From NCBI RefSeq assembly GCF_004123805.1, contig NZ_RWJX01000011.1, positions 1 through 57,018 of the forward strand: DNA of 57,018 nucleotides. Direction: 5' to 3'. The DNA is from Cellulomonas endophytica. GTDB lineage: Bacteria > Actinomycetota > Actinomycetes > Actinomycetales > Cellulomonadaceae. The notes beneath the pieces were generated by a model. The model saw only the letters and a program-made list of their open reading frames with translations. It was not told the origin of the DNA and did no database searches. Made by a program: the position numbers and the translations under genes. Shown here piece after piece: positions 37,127 to 45,085 of the stretch (its first letter is position 1; every line of letters begins with the position of its first letter).

Positions 37127-37543
37127 CTACCGGCGCGAGAACACGGCCTCGAGGACGCTTTCCAGCTCAGGAAGAGCGTCACTTGCGGGGCGCGATGCCC
37201 ATGTCGCAAGTTGAGGGATCAGGTCGTCGTGCCCGGTCTCGCGCAGCTGCTGCTGTAGCGGTACGCCATCAAGATGGGCCTCGCTGATGTGAGGCTCCGG
37301 CAGCAGGTCGACGTAGACGTTGAGGTTTGTGCAGGCGCCGGGATCGTCGTTGTCGACACCGACGGCAAGGTGCGGGTACCGGGACCGGAAGTGCGCGTGA
37401 GGGGAGCAGTACACGACCGCTGCGCCTGTTGGTCCCTCGCCGGACTGCCCTGGCGCGAAGCCGGCCGCTGTCATGACCGGGTTCAGAGCTTCGGCGATCG
37501 CAGTGCCCACCGGCGATCGACCAGCATCGGACGGCTTCCTCAT
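37127..37543 (-). CDS. Hypothetical protein (138 aa)
   Basis: A 138-residue protein of unknown family. Visible features: a helical start (VGTAIAEALNPVMTAAGFAP), a middle beta-rich part (AAVVYCSPHAHFRSRYPHLA, TNLNVYVDLLPEPH) and a C-terminal helix (DALPELESVLEAVF). There are no membrane segments. Codon use is less GC-rich than core genes. ATG 37543 lies 6 nt after GACACT on the minus strand. It sits between the two 34-bp repeat arrays beside another orphan gene; the pattern of small orphan proteins is like immunity or anti-toxin genes, but that is speculation. The 170-bp gap upstream shows nothing. Confidence 0.6.
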   Translation of the reverse strand: MRKPSDAGRSPVGTAIAEALNPVMTAAGFAPGQSGEGPTGAAVVYCSPHAHFRSRYPHLAVGVDNDDPGACTNLNVYVDLLPEPHISEAHLDGVPLQQQLRETGHDDLIPQLATWASRPASDALPELESVLEAVFSRR

Positions 37544-37713
37544 GGCGTCAGTGTCGCTGCCTCAAGCCGGGCGTGCCGAGATCCTGCCGGCGGCAGCGAA
37601 GTTGAGCAGGCCCGGGACGCTGGCACGCGCGAAGTCGGATCGCGGCATGAGCGTTTGTCTCGGATGGGTCCCGCTGTATTTCGGACGAGGACGCGAGCCA
37701 GCGAGCTCGGGAC

Positions 37714-38109
37714 TCAGTCGAGTCCGAACGAGCCGACCAAGGTCAGACCTCCTCGCCAGGCATCGTGTGCGCGCACCCACTCCGCGGCGACGTCTTCGGC
37801 GAGCCCTCGGCAGGTGACCGCGATGAGCTGGCCCGGGGTCATCGTGGATGTGATCGACGCGTCCGATCGATCGGCCACAGTGAGATGGAGGTACTCCCGC
37901 CCGGACCATAAGACGGGCTCTTCCAACAAGGCGAGCAGGAGTTCTGGGCGGTCGCCACCCCGCGCCGGTAGGCGATCGATCAGTCGAACGGCCGCGCGAC
38001 CGTCCGGGAAGAGCTCGTAGACGTCCCACGGGTCGCTGACTTGTATGTGAGCGCGCGCCCCGCGCCAGGCCTCGGCGTCGATCACAGCCCCCGTCACGAG
38101 CGCAAGCAT
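37714..38109 (-). CDS. Hypothetical protein (131 aa)
   Basis: A 131-residue protein of unknown family, mostly alpha/beta: AHIQVSDPWDVYELFPDGRA, LIDRLPARGGDRPELLLALL, EEPVLWSGREYLHLTVADRS and a helical end AEDVAAEWVRAHDAWRGG. No membrane segment or catalytic motif is evident. ATG 38109 is chosen because the longer frame begins inside repeat array 2 and its extra N-terminus is a translation of repeat DNA. It is on the same strand as the 138-residue gene downstream and divergent from the large STAND-like gene. Confidence 0.6.
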   Translation of the reverse strand: MLALVTGAVIDAEAWRGARAHIQVSDPWDVYELFPDGRAAVRLIDRLPARGGDRPELLLALLEEPVLWSGREYLHLTVADRSDASITSTMTPGQLIAVTCRGLAEDVAAEWVRAHDAWRGGLTLVGSFGLD

Positions 38110-38156
38110 GTCAGGCCGCCGCGGCCGGGCCGCAGTCGGCACCGACCGCGCGCACA

Positions 38157-38224
38157 GCGGCAGATCCGGGCGAGCGTGGCCGCCCTCAACGCGACAGATC
38201 CGCGCCAGCGCAGCCGCCCTCGGC
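38157..38224. repeat. Array 2 of the 34-bp repeat (2 copies)
   Basis: One near-identical copy at 38157-38190 and one diverged copy at 38191-38224, in the same orientation as array 1 about 1.1 kb away. It lies between the divergent starts at 38109 and 38369. Confidence 0.85.
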
Positions 38225-38368
38225 ACCCCTGAAGTGGGAAGTTACCTACCGAAGGACGTGATCACGCACCGCCATGCCGCCCTGCGGCGTCGGCGAGCTC
38301 ACGTACGGTGACACCACCTGTGCGATCTTCGGCGACACGCTGAACCGGACATGTCAAGGAGGAAGCAG

Positions 38369-41300
38369 GTGCCGAGCCGCCCATCTCCAGCTCCCGGAGC
38401 GAGCGAAGGCGCCGCCGCGCATCGGGCCGGCGGTCCGTTGCCGGGCAGGAACCCCGACCTACTGCCGACCCCGTCCTTGTTGTGGGAGAGCTTTGAGGAC
38501 TTCACCGAGCGCCTGCTCAGCGCTCACCGCTTCTGCGTTGAACCGCTACGCCATGTCGTCCGCGTCGAGCGCTGGGGCCGCCGGGGGGACAAGCAGGACG
38601 GCATCGACTTCGAGGGCGACCTCAGCGACGGAGCGTCGGCGAGCTGGCAGTGCAAGCGCCAGGACGCGCTAACCCCAGCCGACGTTCGGGCGGCGGTGAC
38701 GGCTTGCACCTTTGAGGCGGACGTACACCACCTCGTCTTCTCGGGTGAGGCATCCCGCGACGCCCGCGACGAGATGGCGAAGTACTCAAGCTGGGAACTA
38801 CTCGACCAGCGTGGCCTCGGCCGGCTCCTGGACGACCTCCCACTGCATAAGCAGCGGGAAGTCCTCGACGCCACCTGGGGAGTGGCGGTGCGCAAGAGAG
38901 TGCTCGAGGTACCGGGTGAGGATGCTTTCCTCTCCCTCGACGCCTTCGCCAGCGACCGACGGGACCCTGACACGGTGTTGAACGACCTGGGTCCCCGTCT
39001 TGGCCGCGAAGCCGAGCTGGAGGCCCTGGGCGCAGCCCTCGACCGCACCGCCGACTGGCCGGCCGTGGTGATGGTGACTGGACCAGGCGGCAGGGGCAAG
39101 ACCCGGCTCCTGGTCGAAGCCCTCAGTCAATTCCAGGAGGAGAACCGCCAGATCCCCGTGCTGTGCCTGTCACCCGGCCGAACCGTAGACGCCGCGGCGC
39201 TGGCCGAGTTGCCGCAGACCCCGGCAGTCATCGTCGTGGACGACGCGCATCAGGAACCATCCGCCGTCGCTCCGCTGCTTCAGTACGTCAGGAATGTGGG
39301 CGGCACCCAGCTCGTTCTCTCCTCCCGACCCTCCGGGGTTGACGCGCTACGGGTCCGCGTTGCAAACGCCCGGTATCCGCTCAGCAGGGTCGAGACCGTC
39401 GAGGTGGACGAGCTCAAGAGGTCGCAGGCACGGGCTCTGGTTGCCTCCGTCACCGAAGGTTTGGGCTTGGTTTTAGCAGCACGCGAATACCTCACGGCGC
39501 AGGCCATGCATTCGCCTTACGTCGCGGTCATCGCCGCGAACCTCATTCGCCGCGGAGAACTCACGGCACCGCTTGTGGTCGATGGTGAACTTCGCGAACA
39601 GGTTCTCGCACGGTACGAGGAGTTGGCGGCCGGCGAGGTCGACGGCGTCCCGACGGGCACGGTTCGCCGACTTCTCGCCGTCTACGCGGCTTTGGGCCCC
39701 GTCGATGACGAGGGCCTACACGCGCACTTCGCCGAGTTCTGTGGTCTGCCCGTGGTGGACCTGCTCCGCCTGCGCAAGAGCCTGCACGACCGAGGCGTGC
39801 TGGTGACCCGCAGTGGACTCGTTCGAGTGGTTCCGGACGTCCTGGCCGACGACATCCTCGAGAGGGAGGCCGCGGTCGGCGCCGACGCCACCGGCTTCGC
39901 CGAGGAACTCTGGACCGCATTCAGCGGCACCCAAGCCGCGCGTTTGGTCATTGCGCTCGCAGAGCTAGACTGGCGGCTCACCGCGCAAGGCGGGCCTCCG
40001 GTCTTCGACGCGATTTGGGACGTGGTTCGGTCGGGACTCCGTACGGCCGATCACGACGGCCTGTACGAAGCCCTCGGCCGGCTCGAGCCTCTCGCTGTCA
40101 CCCAGCCGCACGCGCTCGTGGATGCCCTCGAGGACATTCGGGCACGCCTCGATGGAACGGGGGCCGGCACCGACCCCAAGGGGCACGCAACTACCGTGCC
40201 GGACGAACCGCGCGACCCCTCGGCACTGGCCGGTGAGGCACAACCGCCGCAGTGGAGGAGGTCGGCTACGCCCGAGGAAGTGCGGCGGCGCATGCCGGAG
40301 CTGTATGGCCAGTGCGCGGCCAGCGCTCCGGACCTGCTTGAAACCGTTCTTGACGCGCTTTGGGCCCTGCGGCGCTACGACCCGCGCCCTACGCACCCGC
40401 ATCCCGAGCATGCAGAGCGGGTGATTGCGGACCGTCTGGCGAACGTGGGCAACTTGCCCCACCCGTCGTTTCCCGCTCGGATCGTCGACCGGGTGCGGCA
40501 GTGGTTGGCAGAGCCGACGGACAACCGTGACGTCACGACGCCGCTGTCCCTCCTGCGGTCGCTGGTCGCGAAGGAGGGTGAGCGGCACTTCATGGAGGGC
40601 CCACGGCGGCTGGCGTTCCAACCTTTCGCGGTCTCGCCGACCTGGGCACGGCCAGTACGGGATGCGATCCGGTCGACGCTGCTCGAGCACGGCTGCGGCA
40701 GCGACCTGCGTCGCGCCGCGGTAGCGGTCGATCTGCTACGAGAGGCCTTGCGTCAGCCGTCCGGTCTATTCGGGCGACCGGTCAGCGATGACGAGGTACT
40801 TGCCTGGGAGAGCGACGATCTCGCCACGCTAGAGGTACTTCGGACGATCGCCGAGACGACCACGAGTGCGGTGATCCGCCGGTCCGTTCGTCACAAGATC
40901 GCGTGGACGGCGCAGCACGCCATCTCGCTGCCGCTGCGTCACGGCGCCCTGACGTTGGTCGCCGCTCTTGACGAGCGCGAAGACGATGTCGTCGAGCTGC
41001 TCCTGCACCCCAGAAGCTACGATGAGCCGACACGGCGGGGTGTCCCGGTGCCACCGCTGGTCGAGCTCCGCGCGGTCGAGGCGGCTAGGGCCGAGCACGA
41101 TGCGCGGCAGTCGGAGGACGAACGAGAGGCGGCACGCTCCGCTCGGGTCCGCGAGCTGGTGGAACGTCAAGGCGCAGCGCACGACGCTCTCGTTGAACGA
41201 GCCGTGAGCGAACTGACGGCCCCCGACGATCCGTCCTACGTCGTTGCCGCCCTCGACGCCGTCTCCCGGGAAATCCGTACCGCGAATCCTGACCACCGCC

Positions 41301-42436
41301 TCTCGCTCTGGGCGGTGTGGCGCCAGCTCGGACTAGTCCGCCCCAGCCTCGTGCCGGGGATAGTGCTCGCGATCGCCGCTGGTCAAGCCGGACCACTGGA
41401 CGACAACCTGGACCAGCTGCTCAACTGTTGGGCAGAGCACGACGAACCAACCTTGATCAATTGGCTGGCCCGCATGGAGGAGCAGCGGCTCGCAGTCCGC
41501 CTGGCAGTCGGTAACGTGTTCGCGAACTACCACTGGATAGACCGCGGCGGCCCTTTCGTCGACCTCTACCGACGAGGCACGCGCGACCCCGCAACTGAAG
41601 TCCGCGACAGGTTCCTCATGGGCAGCTCGCGGCTCCTCGTGGCCGACCCCGCAAAAACGGTCGGCGACCTCCTGGCCGAGGGCATCTCGTCTTTCGCGGC
41701 GACCCGCGTCCTTGAGCAGGCTTGCCACTACGACGGTTCCTCTTGGGGGCCCCAGCTGGCCGAACGTGACGCCGATGCAGTGCTCAATCTAGCCAGACGC
41801 GCTGGGTGGAACGACTACACCGTCCAGCAGCTCGTCAGCGGCATCGCCCAAGTCCACCCGCGGCTGGTACTCAATCACCTCGTGGCTGCACACCGAAGCG
41901 GGAGCCTACCGACGGACGACCACGGACTCGGCGCGACGTTCGATGACCAAGGCGAGGCACTGATCGCCTGGATGCTCGAACAGAGCCAGCAGGGAGACGT
42001 CAGTGAGGCGTCGGCGGTGGTCGAGTTCGTCGCCCACGGCGGACTGACCGGTGAACAGGCACAGCGGCTCCGGGTCGCCGCGGATGACATGGACGCGAGA
42101 GAGTTGCTCTCCCTGGCGACTCTGCTCAGGAGTATTCACACCTGGCCGCTGCGGCACCCTGAGCTGGCAAGGCGCTTCGTGTTGAAGGCGAGGGACCTGG
42201 GAACAGACGCCGCCGGTGTGCGCGCGGCGGTCGCGGACGCCATGCACCTTGGCATCTGGGGATGGATAGATGGAGTCTCCCCAGAACTCGAAAGTGCGCG
42301 TGCGGCAGCCACCGAATGCGCACTGGCGGAAGCCGATCCCGAACTACGGGAGGACTTCGAGGCCGCCCGTATGCGCTTCGAACAGAATGCGGACTGGCTT
42401 CTACGCCGCGAGGCGGAGGATGACGAAAGGGAGTAG
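38369..42436 (+). CDS. Large Mrr-like nuclease / STAND P-loop NTPase protein, Avs-like antiviral candidate
   Basis: A 1355-residue protein. Residues ~35-160 resemble an Mrr-type PD-(D/E)xK nuclease: Asp80 in DGIDFEGD and Gln94-Cys95-Lys96 in WQCKR. A P-loop NTPase follows, with Walker A GPGGRGKT (238-245), Walker B VIVVDDAH (Asp291/292) and LVLSSRP as a sensor-like strand, then a winged-helix-like segment (LLRLRKSLHDRGVLVTRSGL). From ~480 to the end is an all-helical, solenoid-like region with no known motif. Nuclease-STAND-sensor is the layout of Avs proteins, which detect phage proteins and degrade DNA. GTG 38369 has AAGGAGGA with 6-nt spacing; ATG 38351 lacks a ribosome site. Less GC-biased codons and an accessory context suggest acquisition by transfer. 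Confidence 0.78.
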   Translation: MPSRPSPAPGASEGAAAHRAGGPLPGRNPDLLPTPSLLWESFEDFTERLLSAHRFCVEPLRHVVRVERWGRRGDKQDGIDFEGDLSDGASASWQCKRQDALTPADVRAAVTACTFEADVHHLVFSGEASRDARDEMAKYSSWELLDQRGLGRLLDDLPLHKQREVLDATWGVAVRKRVLEVPGEDAFLSLDAFASDRRDPDTVLNDLGPRLGREAELEALGAALDRTADWPAVVMVTGPGGRGKTRLLVEALSQFQEENRQIPVLCLSPGRTVDAAALAELPQTPAVIVVDDAHQEPSAVAPLLQYVRNVGGTQLVLSSRPSGVDALRVRVANARYPLSRVETVEVDELKRSQARALVASVTEGLGLVLAAREYLTAQAMHSPYVAVIAANLIRRGELTAPLVVDGELREQVLARYEELAAGEVDGVPTGTVRRLLAVYAALGPVDDEGLHAHFAEFCGLPVVDLLRLRKSLHDRGVLVTRSGLVRVVPDVLADDILEREAAVGADATGFAEELWTAFSGTQAARLVIALAELDWRLTAQGGPPVFDAIWDVVRSGLRTADHDGLYEALGRLEPLAVTQPHALVDALEDIRARLDGTGAGTDPKGHATTVPDEPRDPSALAGEAQPPQWRRSATPEEVRRRMPELYGQCAASAPDLLETVLDALWALRRYDPRPTHPHPEHAERVIADRLANVGNLPHPSFPARIVDRVRQWLAEPTDNRDVTTPLSLLRSLVAKEGERHFMEGPRRLAFQPFAVSPTWARPVRDAIRSTLLEHGCGSDLRRAAVAVDLLREALRQPSGLFGRPVSDDEVLAWESDDLATLEVLRTIAETTTSAVIRRSVRHKIAWTAQHAISLPLRHGALTLVAALDEREDDVVELLLHPRSYDEPTRRGVPVPPLVELRAVEAARAEHDARQSEDEREAARSARVRELVERQGAAHDALVERAVSELTAPDDPSYVVAALDAVSREIRTANPDHRLSLWAVWRQLGLVRPSLVPGIVLAIAAGQAGPLDDNLDQLLNCWAEHDEPTLINWLARMEEQRLAVRLAVGNVFANYHWIDRGGPFVDLYRRGTRDPATEVRDRFLMGSSRLLVADPAKTVGDLLAEGISSFAATRVLEQACHYDGSSWGPQLAERDADAVLNLARRAGWNDYTVQQLVSGIAQVHPRLVLNHLVAAHRSGSLPTDDHGLGATFDDQGEALIAWMLEQSQQGDVSEASAVVEFVAHGGLTGEQAQRLRVAADDMDARELLSLATLLRSIHTWPLRHPELARRFVLKARDLGTDAAGVRAAVADAMHLGIWGWIDGVSPELESARAAATECALAEADPELREDFEAARMRFEQNADWLLRREAEDDERE

Positions 42437-42535
42437 CGCACCGTCTCGCCTCTCGCGTGGTGAATTCGACGCTGTTCCGCTTCGCAGATCAAGATTTGGC
42501 CGGAGGGTCGCCTAGTGGACCTGTCGGCAGCGCGC

Positions 42536-42559
42536 GCTCATCGGCATGAGCGGATGCTG
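42536..42559. repeat. Right copy of the 24-bp imperfect direct repeat
   Basis: Matches 36636-36659 at 22 of 24 positions. It lies in the 146-bp gap between the large STAND-like gene and zapE; nothing else is visible in that gap. Confidence 0.55.
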
Positions 42560-42582
42560 AGTGGCATCCACCGAGGGGGCGC

Positions 42583-43599
42583 CTACCCGACGAGGGCCGC
42601 GCCGTCGCCGGCGAGCGAGCCCAGCCGCGACAGCGCGCGGAAGTACTTCTTGCGGTAGCCGCCCGCGAGCATCTCGGCGGAGAACAGCTCCTGCGTCCCG
42701 CGCCCGGACAGCACGACGGGGACGTCGCGGTCGTAGAGCCGGTCGACGAGCACGACGAGCCGCAGCGCGACGTCCTGCCGGGAGACGGGAGCCACGTCCG
42801 TCAGGCCGACGAGGCCGACGCCGTCCAGGAGCGCCCCGTACCGGGAGGGGTGGACGGTCGCCAGGTGCTCGAGCAGCGCGGAGAAGTCGTCGAGGGTCGC
42901 GTCGGGCCGGGCGTCGACGGCGGCCTGCACCTGGTCAGAGGAGACCTCGGGCGCCTGCGTCACGGTGCGGCGGTGGCGGTAGTCCTCGCCGTCGATGCGC
43001 AGCACCTCGAACCGGGCGGACAGGGCCTGGATCTCGCGCAGGAAGTCCTCCGCGGCGAAGCGGCCCTCCCCCAGCGACTCCGGCAGGGTGTTCGACGTGG
43101 CGGCCAGGGCCACGCCCCGGTCGGCGAGCTCGCGCAGGAGCCGCGACATCAGGACGGTGTCGCCGGGGTCGTCGAGCTCGAACTCGTCGATGCAGACGAG
43201 CCGGCGCTGCCCGAGGGTCTCGACGGTGGCCGCGAACCCGAGCGCCCCGACGAGGTTCGTGTACTCGACGAAGGTGCCGTAGACCGTGCCCTCGACCCCG
43301 ACGGCCTGCGCGAGGGACACGAGCAGGTGGGTCTTGCCGACGCCGAAGCCGCCGTCGAGGTAGACCGCGACGGGCTCGGGCCGCGAGCGGCGGAACCACG
43401 ACCGCGCGCCTGCGCCGCCGTCGGCCACGCGGCCCGCGAGTTCCCGCAGGCGCTCCAGCGCCGCGGCCTGGGAGGGGAAGTCCGGGTCGGGCCGGTACGT
43501 GTCGAACGACTCGGCGACGAAGTGCCGCGGCGGCACGAGGTCGGCCACGAGCCGGTCGACCGGCACGGAGGGACGGCGGTCGACGAGCCGGCGGGTCAC
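42583..43599 (-). CDS. zapE: ZapE (AFG1/Lace1-like) cell-division ATPase
   Basis: A 338-residue AAA-type ATPase. Walker A is GGFGVGKTHLL (Lys89), Walker B LVCIDEFELDDPGD, followed by family blocks LLRELADRGVALAATSNTLP and FLREIQALSARFEVLRIDGEDYR. ZapE destabilises FtsZ polymers in E. coli; mitochondrial AFG1 homologues act in protein quality control. Start GTG 43599 follows TAGGCT by 7 nt on the minus strand; the N-terminal Arg-rich extension of the longer frame from 43674 is shadow sequence. It diverges from the RibD-like gene. Confidence 0.88.
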   Translation of the reverse strand: MTRRLVDRRPSVPVDRLVADLVPPRHFVAESFDTYRPDPDFPSQAAALERLRELAGRVADGGAGARSWFRRSRPEPVAVYLDGGFGVGKTHLLVSLAQAVGVEGTVYGTFVEYTNLVGALGFAATVETLGQRRLVCIDEFELDDPGDTVLMSRLLRELADRGVALAATSNTLPESLGEGRFAAEDFLREIQALSARFEVLRIDGEDYRHRRTVTQAPEVSSDQVQAAVDARPDATLDDFSALLEHLATVHPSRYGALLDGVGLVGLTDVAPVSRQDVALRLVVLVDRLYDRDVPVVLSGRGTQELFSAEMLAGGYRKKYFRALSRLGSLAGDGAALVG

Positions 43600-43606
43600 G
43601 GCGTGG

Positions 43607-43612
43607 AGCCTA
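43607..43612 (-). promoter_or_regulatory. Leaderless -10 TAGGCT for zapE
   Basis: Minus-strand TAGGCT, 7 nt before GTG 43599. Its plus-strand twin for the divergent gene is at 43682. Confidence 0.6.
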
Positions 43613-43681
43613 GTGCGGCACCCCGGTCGGGGCCTGCGGCCGCCCGCACGGGCCCTCAGGGGTCGCGCGGCCACGCGTCCC

Positions 43682-43687
43682 TAGGCT
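43682..43687 (+). promoter_or_regulatory. Leaderless -10 TAGGCT for the RibD-like gene
   Basis: TAGGCT then CGGCGC then GTG 43694; no ribosome site. Confidence 0.6.
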
Positions 43688-43693
43688 CGGCGC

Positions 43694-44524
43694 GTGACGC
43701 CCCCCGCCCCCACGCTCGACGTGCTCCTCCCCCGCAACCCGGCGGGACGGTCGGAGCTGCCCCCGCAGGACGACGAGGCCGCGCTGCTCGCCCTCTACGC
43801 CGCCGCCCCGGCACCGGAGGCGTCCGACGCACGTGCCCGGTGGGTGCGGGGCGTCATGGTGAGCACCCTCGACGGCGCCGCCACGGGCGCGGACGGCCGG
43901 TCGGGCTCCATCCACGACGCCGCCGACGGCCGGGTGTTCGGCGCGCTCCGCGCCCTCGCCGACGTCGTCCTCGTCGGCCTGGGCACCGCCGCCGCGGAGG
44001 GCTACCCGCCGCTGGTGGTCGACGCGCCGCTGCGCGCCGGCCGACGGGCGGCCGGGCGCCCCGACGCGCTCGTGACCGCGGTGGTCACGGGCTCCGGCGA
44101 CCTGCCGCCCCGCCTCCTGGGCGACGAGGGACCCGGCTCCGACGACAACGCGCCCGCCGGCCCCCCGCCCCTCGTCGTCACGCACGCCCGCTGCCCGCGG
44201 CTGGCGCCGTTGCGCGAGCGGCTCGGCACGGACGCCGTGCTGGTGACCGGCGAGGACCGCGTCGGCCTCGACCGCGCGCTCGACGCCCTCGCCGAGCGCG
44301 GGCTCACCCGGGTGCAGGCGGAGGGCGGGCCGCACCTGCTCGGCCGGCTCGTGGCCGCGGGCCTCGTCGACGAGCTGGACCTCACGGTGAGCCCGCTCCT
44401 CGTCGGGGGCCCGGCGCCGCGGTCCCTGGCGCTCGACGACTGGCTCGACCCGGCCGTCGACGCCCGCCTGGTGCACCTCCTGCACGCCCGCGGCGTCCTG
44501 CTGGGGCGCTGGCACCTGGCATAG
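43694..44524 (+). CDS. RibD C-terminal domain (pyrimidine reductase/DHFR-fold) protein
   Basis: A 276-residue reductase of the RibD_C family. Signatures: VRGVMVSTLDGAATGADGRS near residue 52, FGALRALADVVLVGLGTAAA, and the C-terminal TRVQAEGGPHLLGRLVAAGL and VDELDLTVSPLLVGG. These bind NADPH in 5-amino-6-ribosylaminouracil reductase and its relatives. There is no deaminase domain, and no other riboflavin gene is nearby, so it may be a general RibD-like or coenzyme F420-independent reductase. A conserved hypothetical gene follows 9 nt later, whose -10 box includes this gene's stop codon. Confidence 0.85.
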   Translation: MTPPAPTLDVLLPRNPAGRSELPPQDDEAALLALYAAAPAPEASDARARWVRGVMVSTLDGAATGADGRSGSIHDAADGRVFGALRALADVVLVGLGTAAAEGYPPLVVDAPLRAGRRAAGRPDALVTAVVTGSGDLPPRLLGDEGPGSDDNAPAGPPPLVVTHARCPRLAPLRERLGTDAVLVTGEDRVGLDRALDALAERGLTRVQAEGGPHLLGRLVAAGLVDELDLTVSPLLVGGPAPRSLALDDWLDPAVDARLVHLLHARGVLLGRWHLA

Positions 44525-44527
44525 GGT
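44522..44527 (+). promoter_or_regulatory. Leaderless -10 TAGGGT for the 44534 gene
   Basis: TAGGGT overlaps the TAG stop of the preceding gene and is followed by CGGCGC and GTG 44534. Confidence 0.55.
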
Positions 44528-44533
44528 CGGCGC

Positions 44534-45049
44534 GTGACCGTGACCGACCCCGTGACCGACCAGGCGCCCACCACCGTGCTCGTCCTCGCCGAGGACGCCC
44601 TGTCCCGCACCGACGTGGAGCACCTCGTCGGGCTGCACGCCGACGAGACGCTCGACTACCGCGTCCTCGTGCCGGCCGACACGGAGCGCAACGTGCTGGT
44701 CTCCATCGTCGACGCGCTCGGCCTCGGCGAGCTGCGCAAGGCCCTCGACGCCGCCCGCGGCAAGGAGCCCTCCCGGGCGCAGGCGGAGCGCTCGGCGCAG
44801 GAGGACCTCGACGCCTCGCTCGCCGCCTTCGCCGCGGCGGGGCGCAGCGCCACGGGCGCCGTCGTCGAGGACGACCCGCTGCCGGCGCTGCGCGCCGCGG
44901 TCGCCGCCGGGGACGTGCGCGAGGTCGCCGTCGTCACCTACCCCCACGCGGTCGAGGACACCTTCCACCGCGACTGGGCGTCCCGGGCCCGGGACGCGCT
45001 CCAGGTCCCGGTGCTCCACCTCTACGCCGGGACCAGCGAGCTCGGCTGA
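44534..45049 (+). CDS. Conserved actinobacterial hypothetical (USP-like fold)
   Basis: A 171-residue protein with alternating strands and helices: TTVLVLAEDALSRTDVEHLV, TLDYRVLVPADTERNVLVSI, VREVAVVTYPHAVEDTFHRD and LQVPVLHLYAGTSELG. The pattern is like a universal-stress or HUP-type fold, without a clear nucleotide-binding motif. Homologues are widespread in actinobacteria and are sometimes annotated as indole-3-glycerol phosphate synthase without support. A helical, charged middle (ARGKEPSRAQAERSAQED) may be a dimer arm. Function is unknown. Confidence 0.75.
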   Translation: MTVTDPVTDQAPTTVLVLAEDALSRTDVEHLVGLHADETLDYRVLVPADTERNVLVSIVDALGLGELRKALDAARGKEPSRAQAERSAQEDLDASLAAFAAAGRSATGAVVEDDPLPALRAAVAAGDVREVAVVTYPHAVEDTFHRDWASRARDALQVPVLHLYAGTSELG

Positions 45050-45085
45050 GCCGGCCCGCCCGGCCGCGGGCGGGGCACGCGCGGG

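Noticed and set aside
38351..38369. ATG 38351 as the start of the large STAND-like protein.
   Set aside because: It has no ribosome site, whereas GTG 38369 has AAGGAGGA at ideal spacing inside the supposed coding region.
44534..45049. Indole-3-glycerol phosphate synthase, the label often given to this family.
   Set aside because: No TrpC barrel motifs are visible, the length is too short, and no trp genes are nearby.
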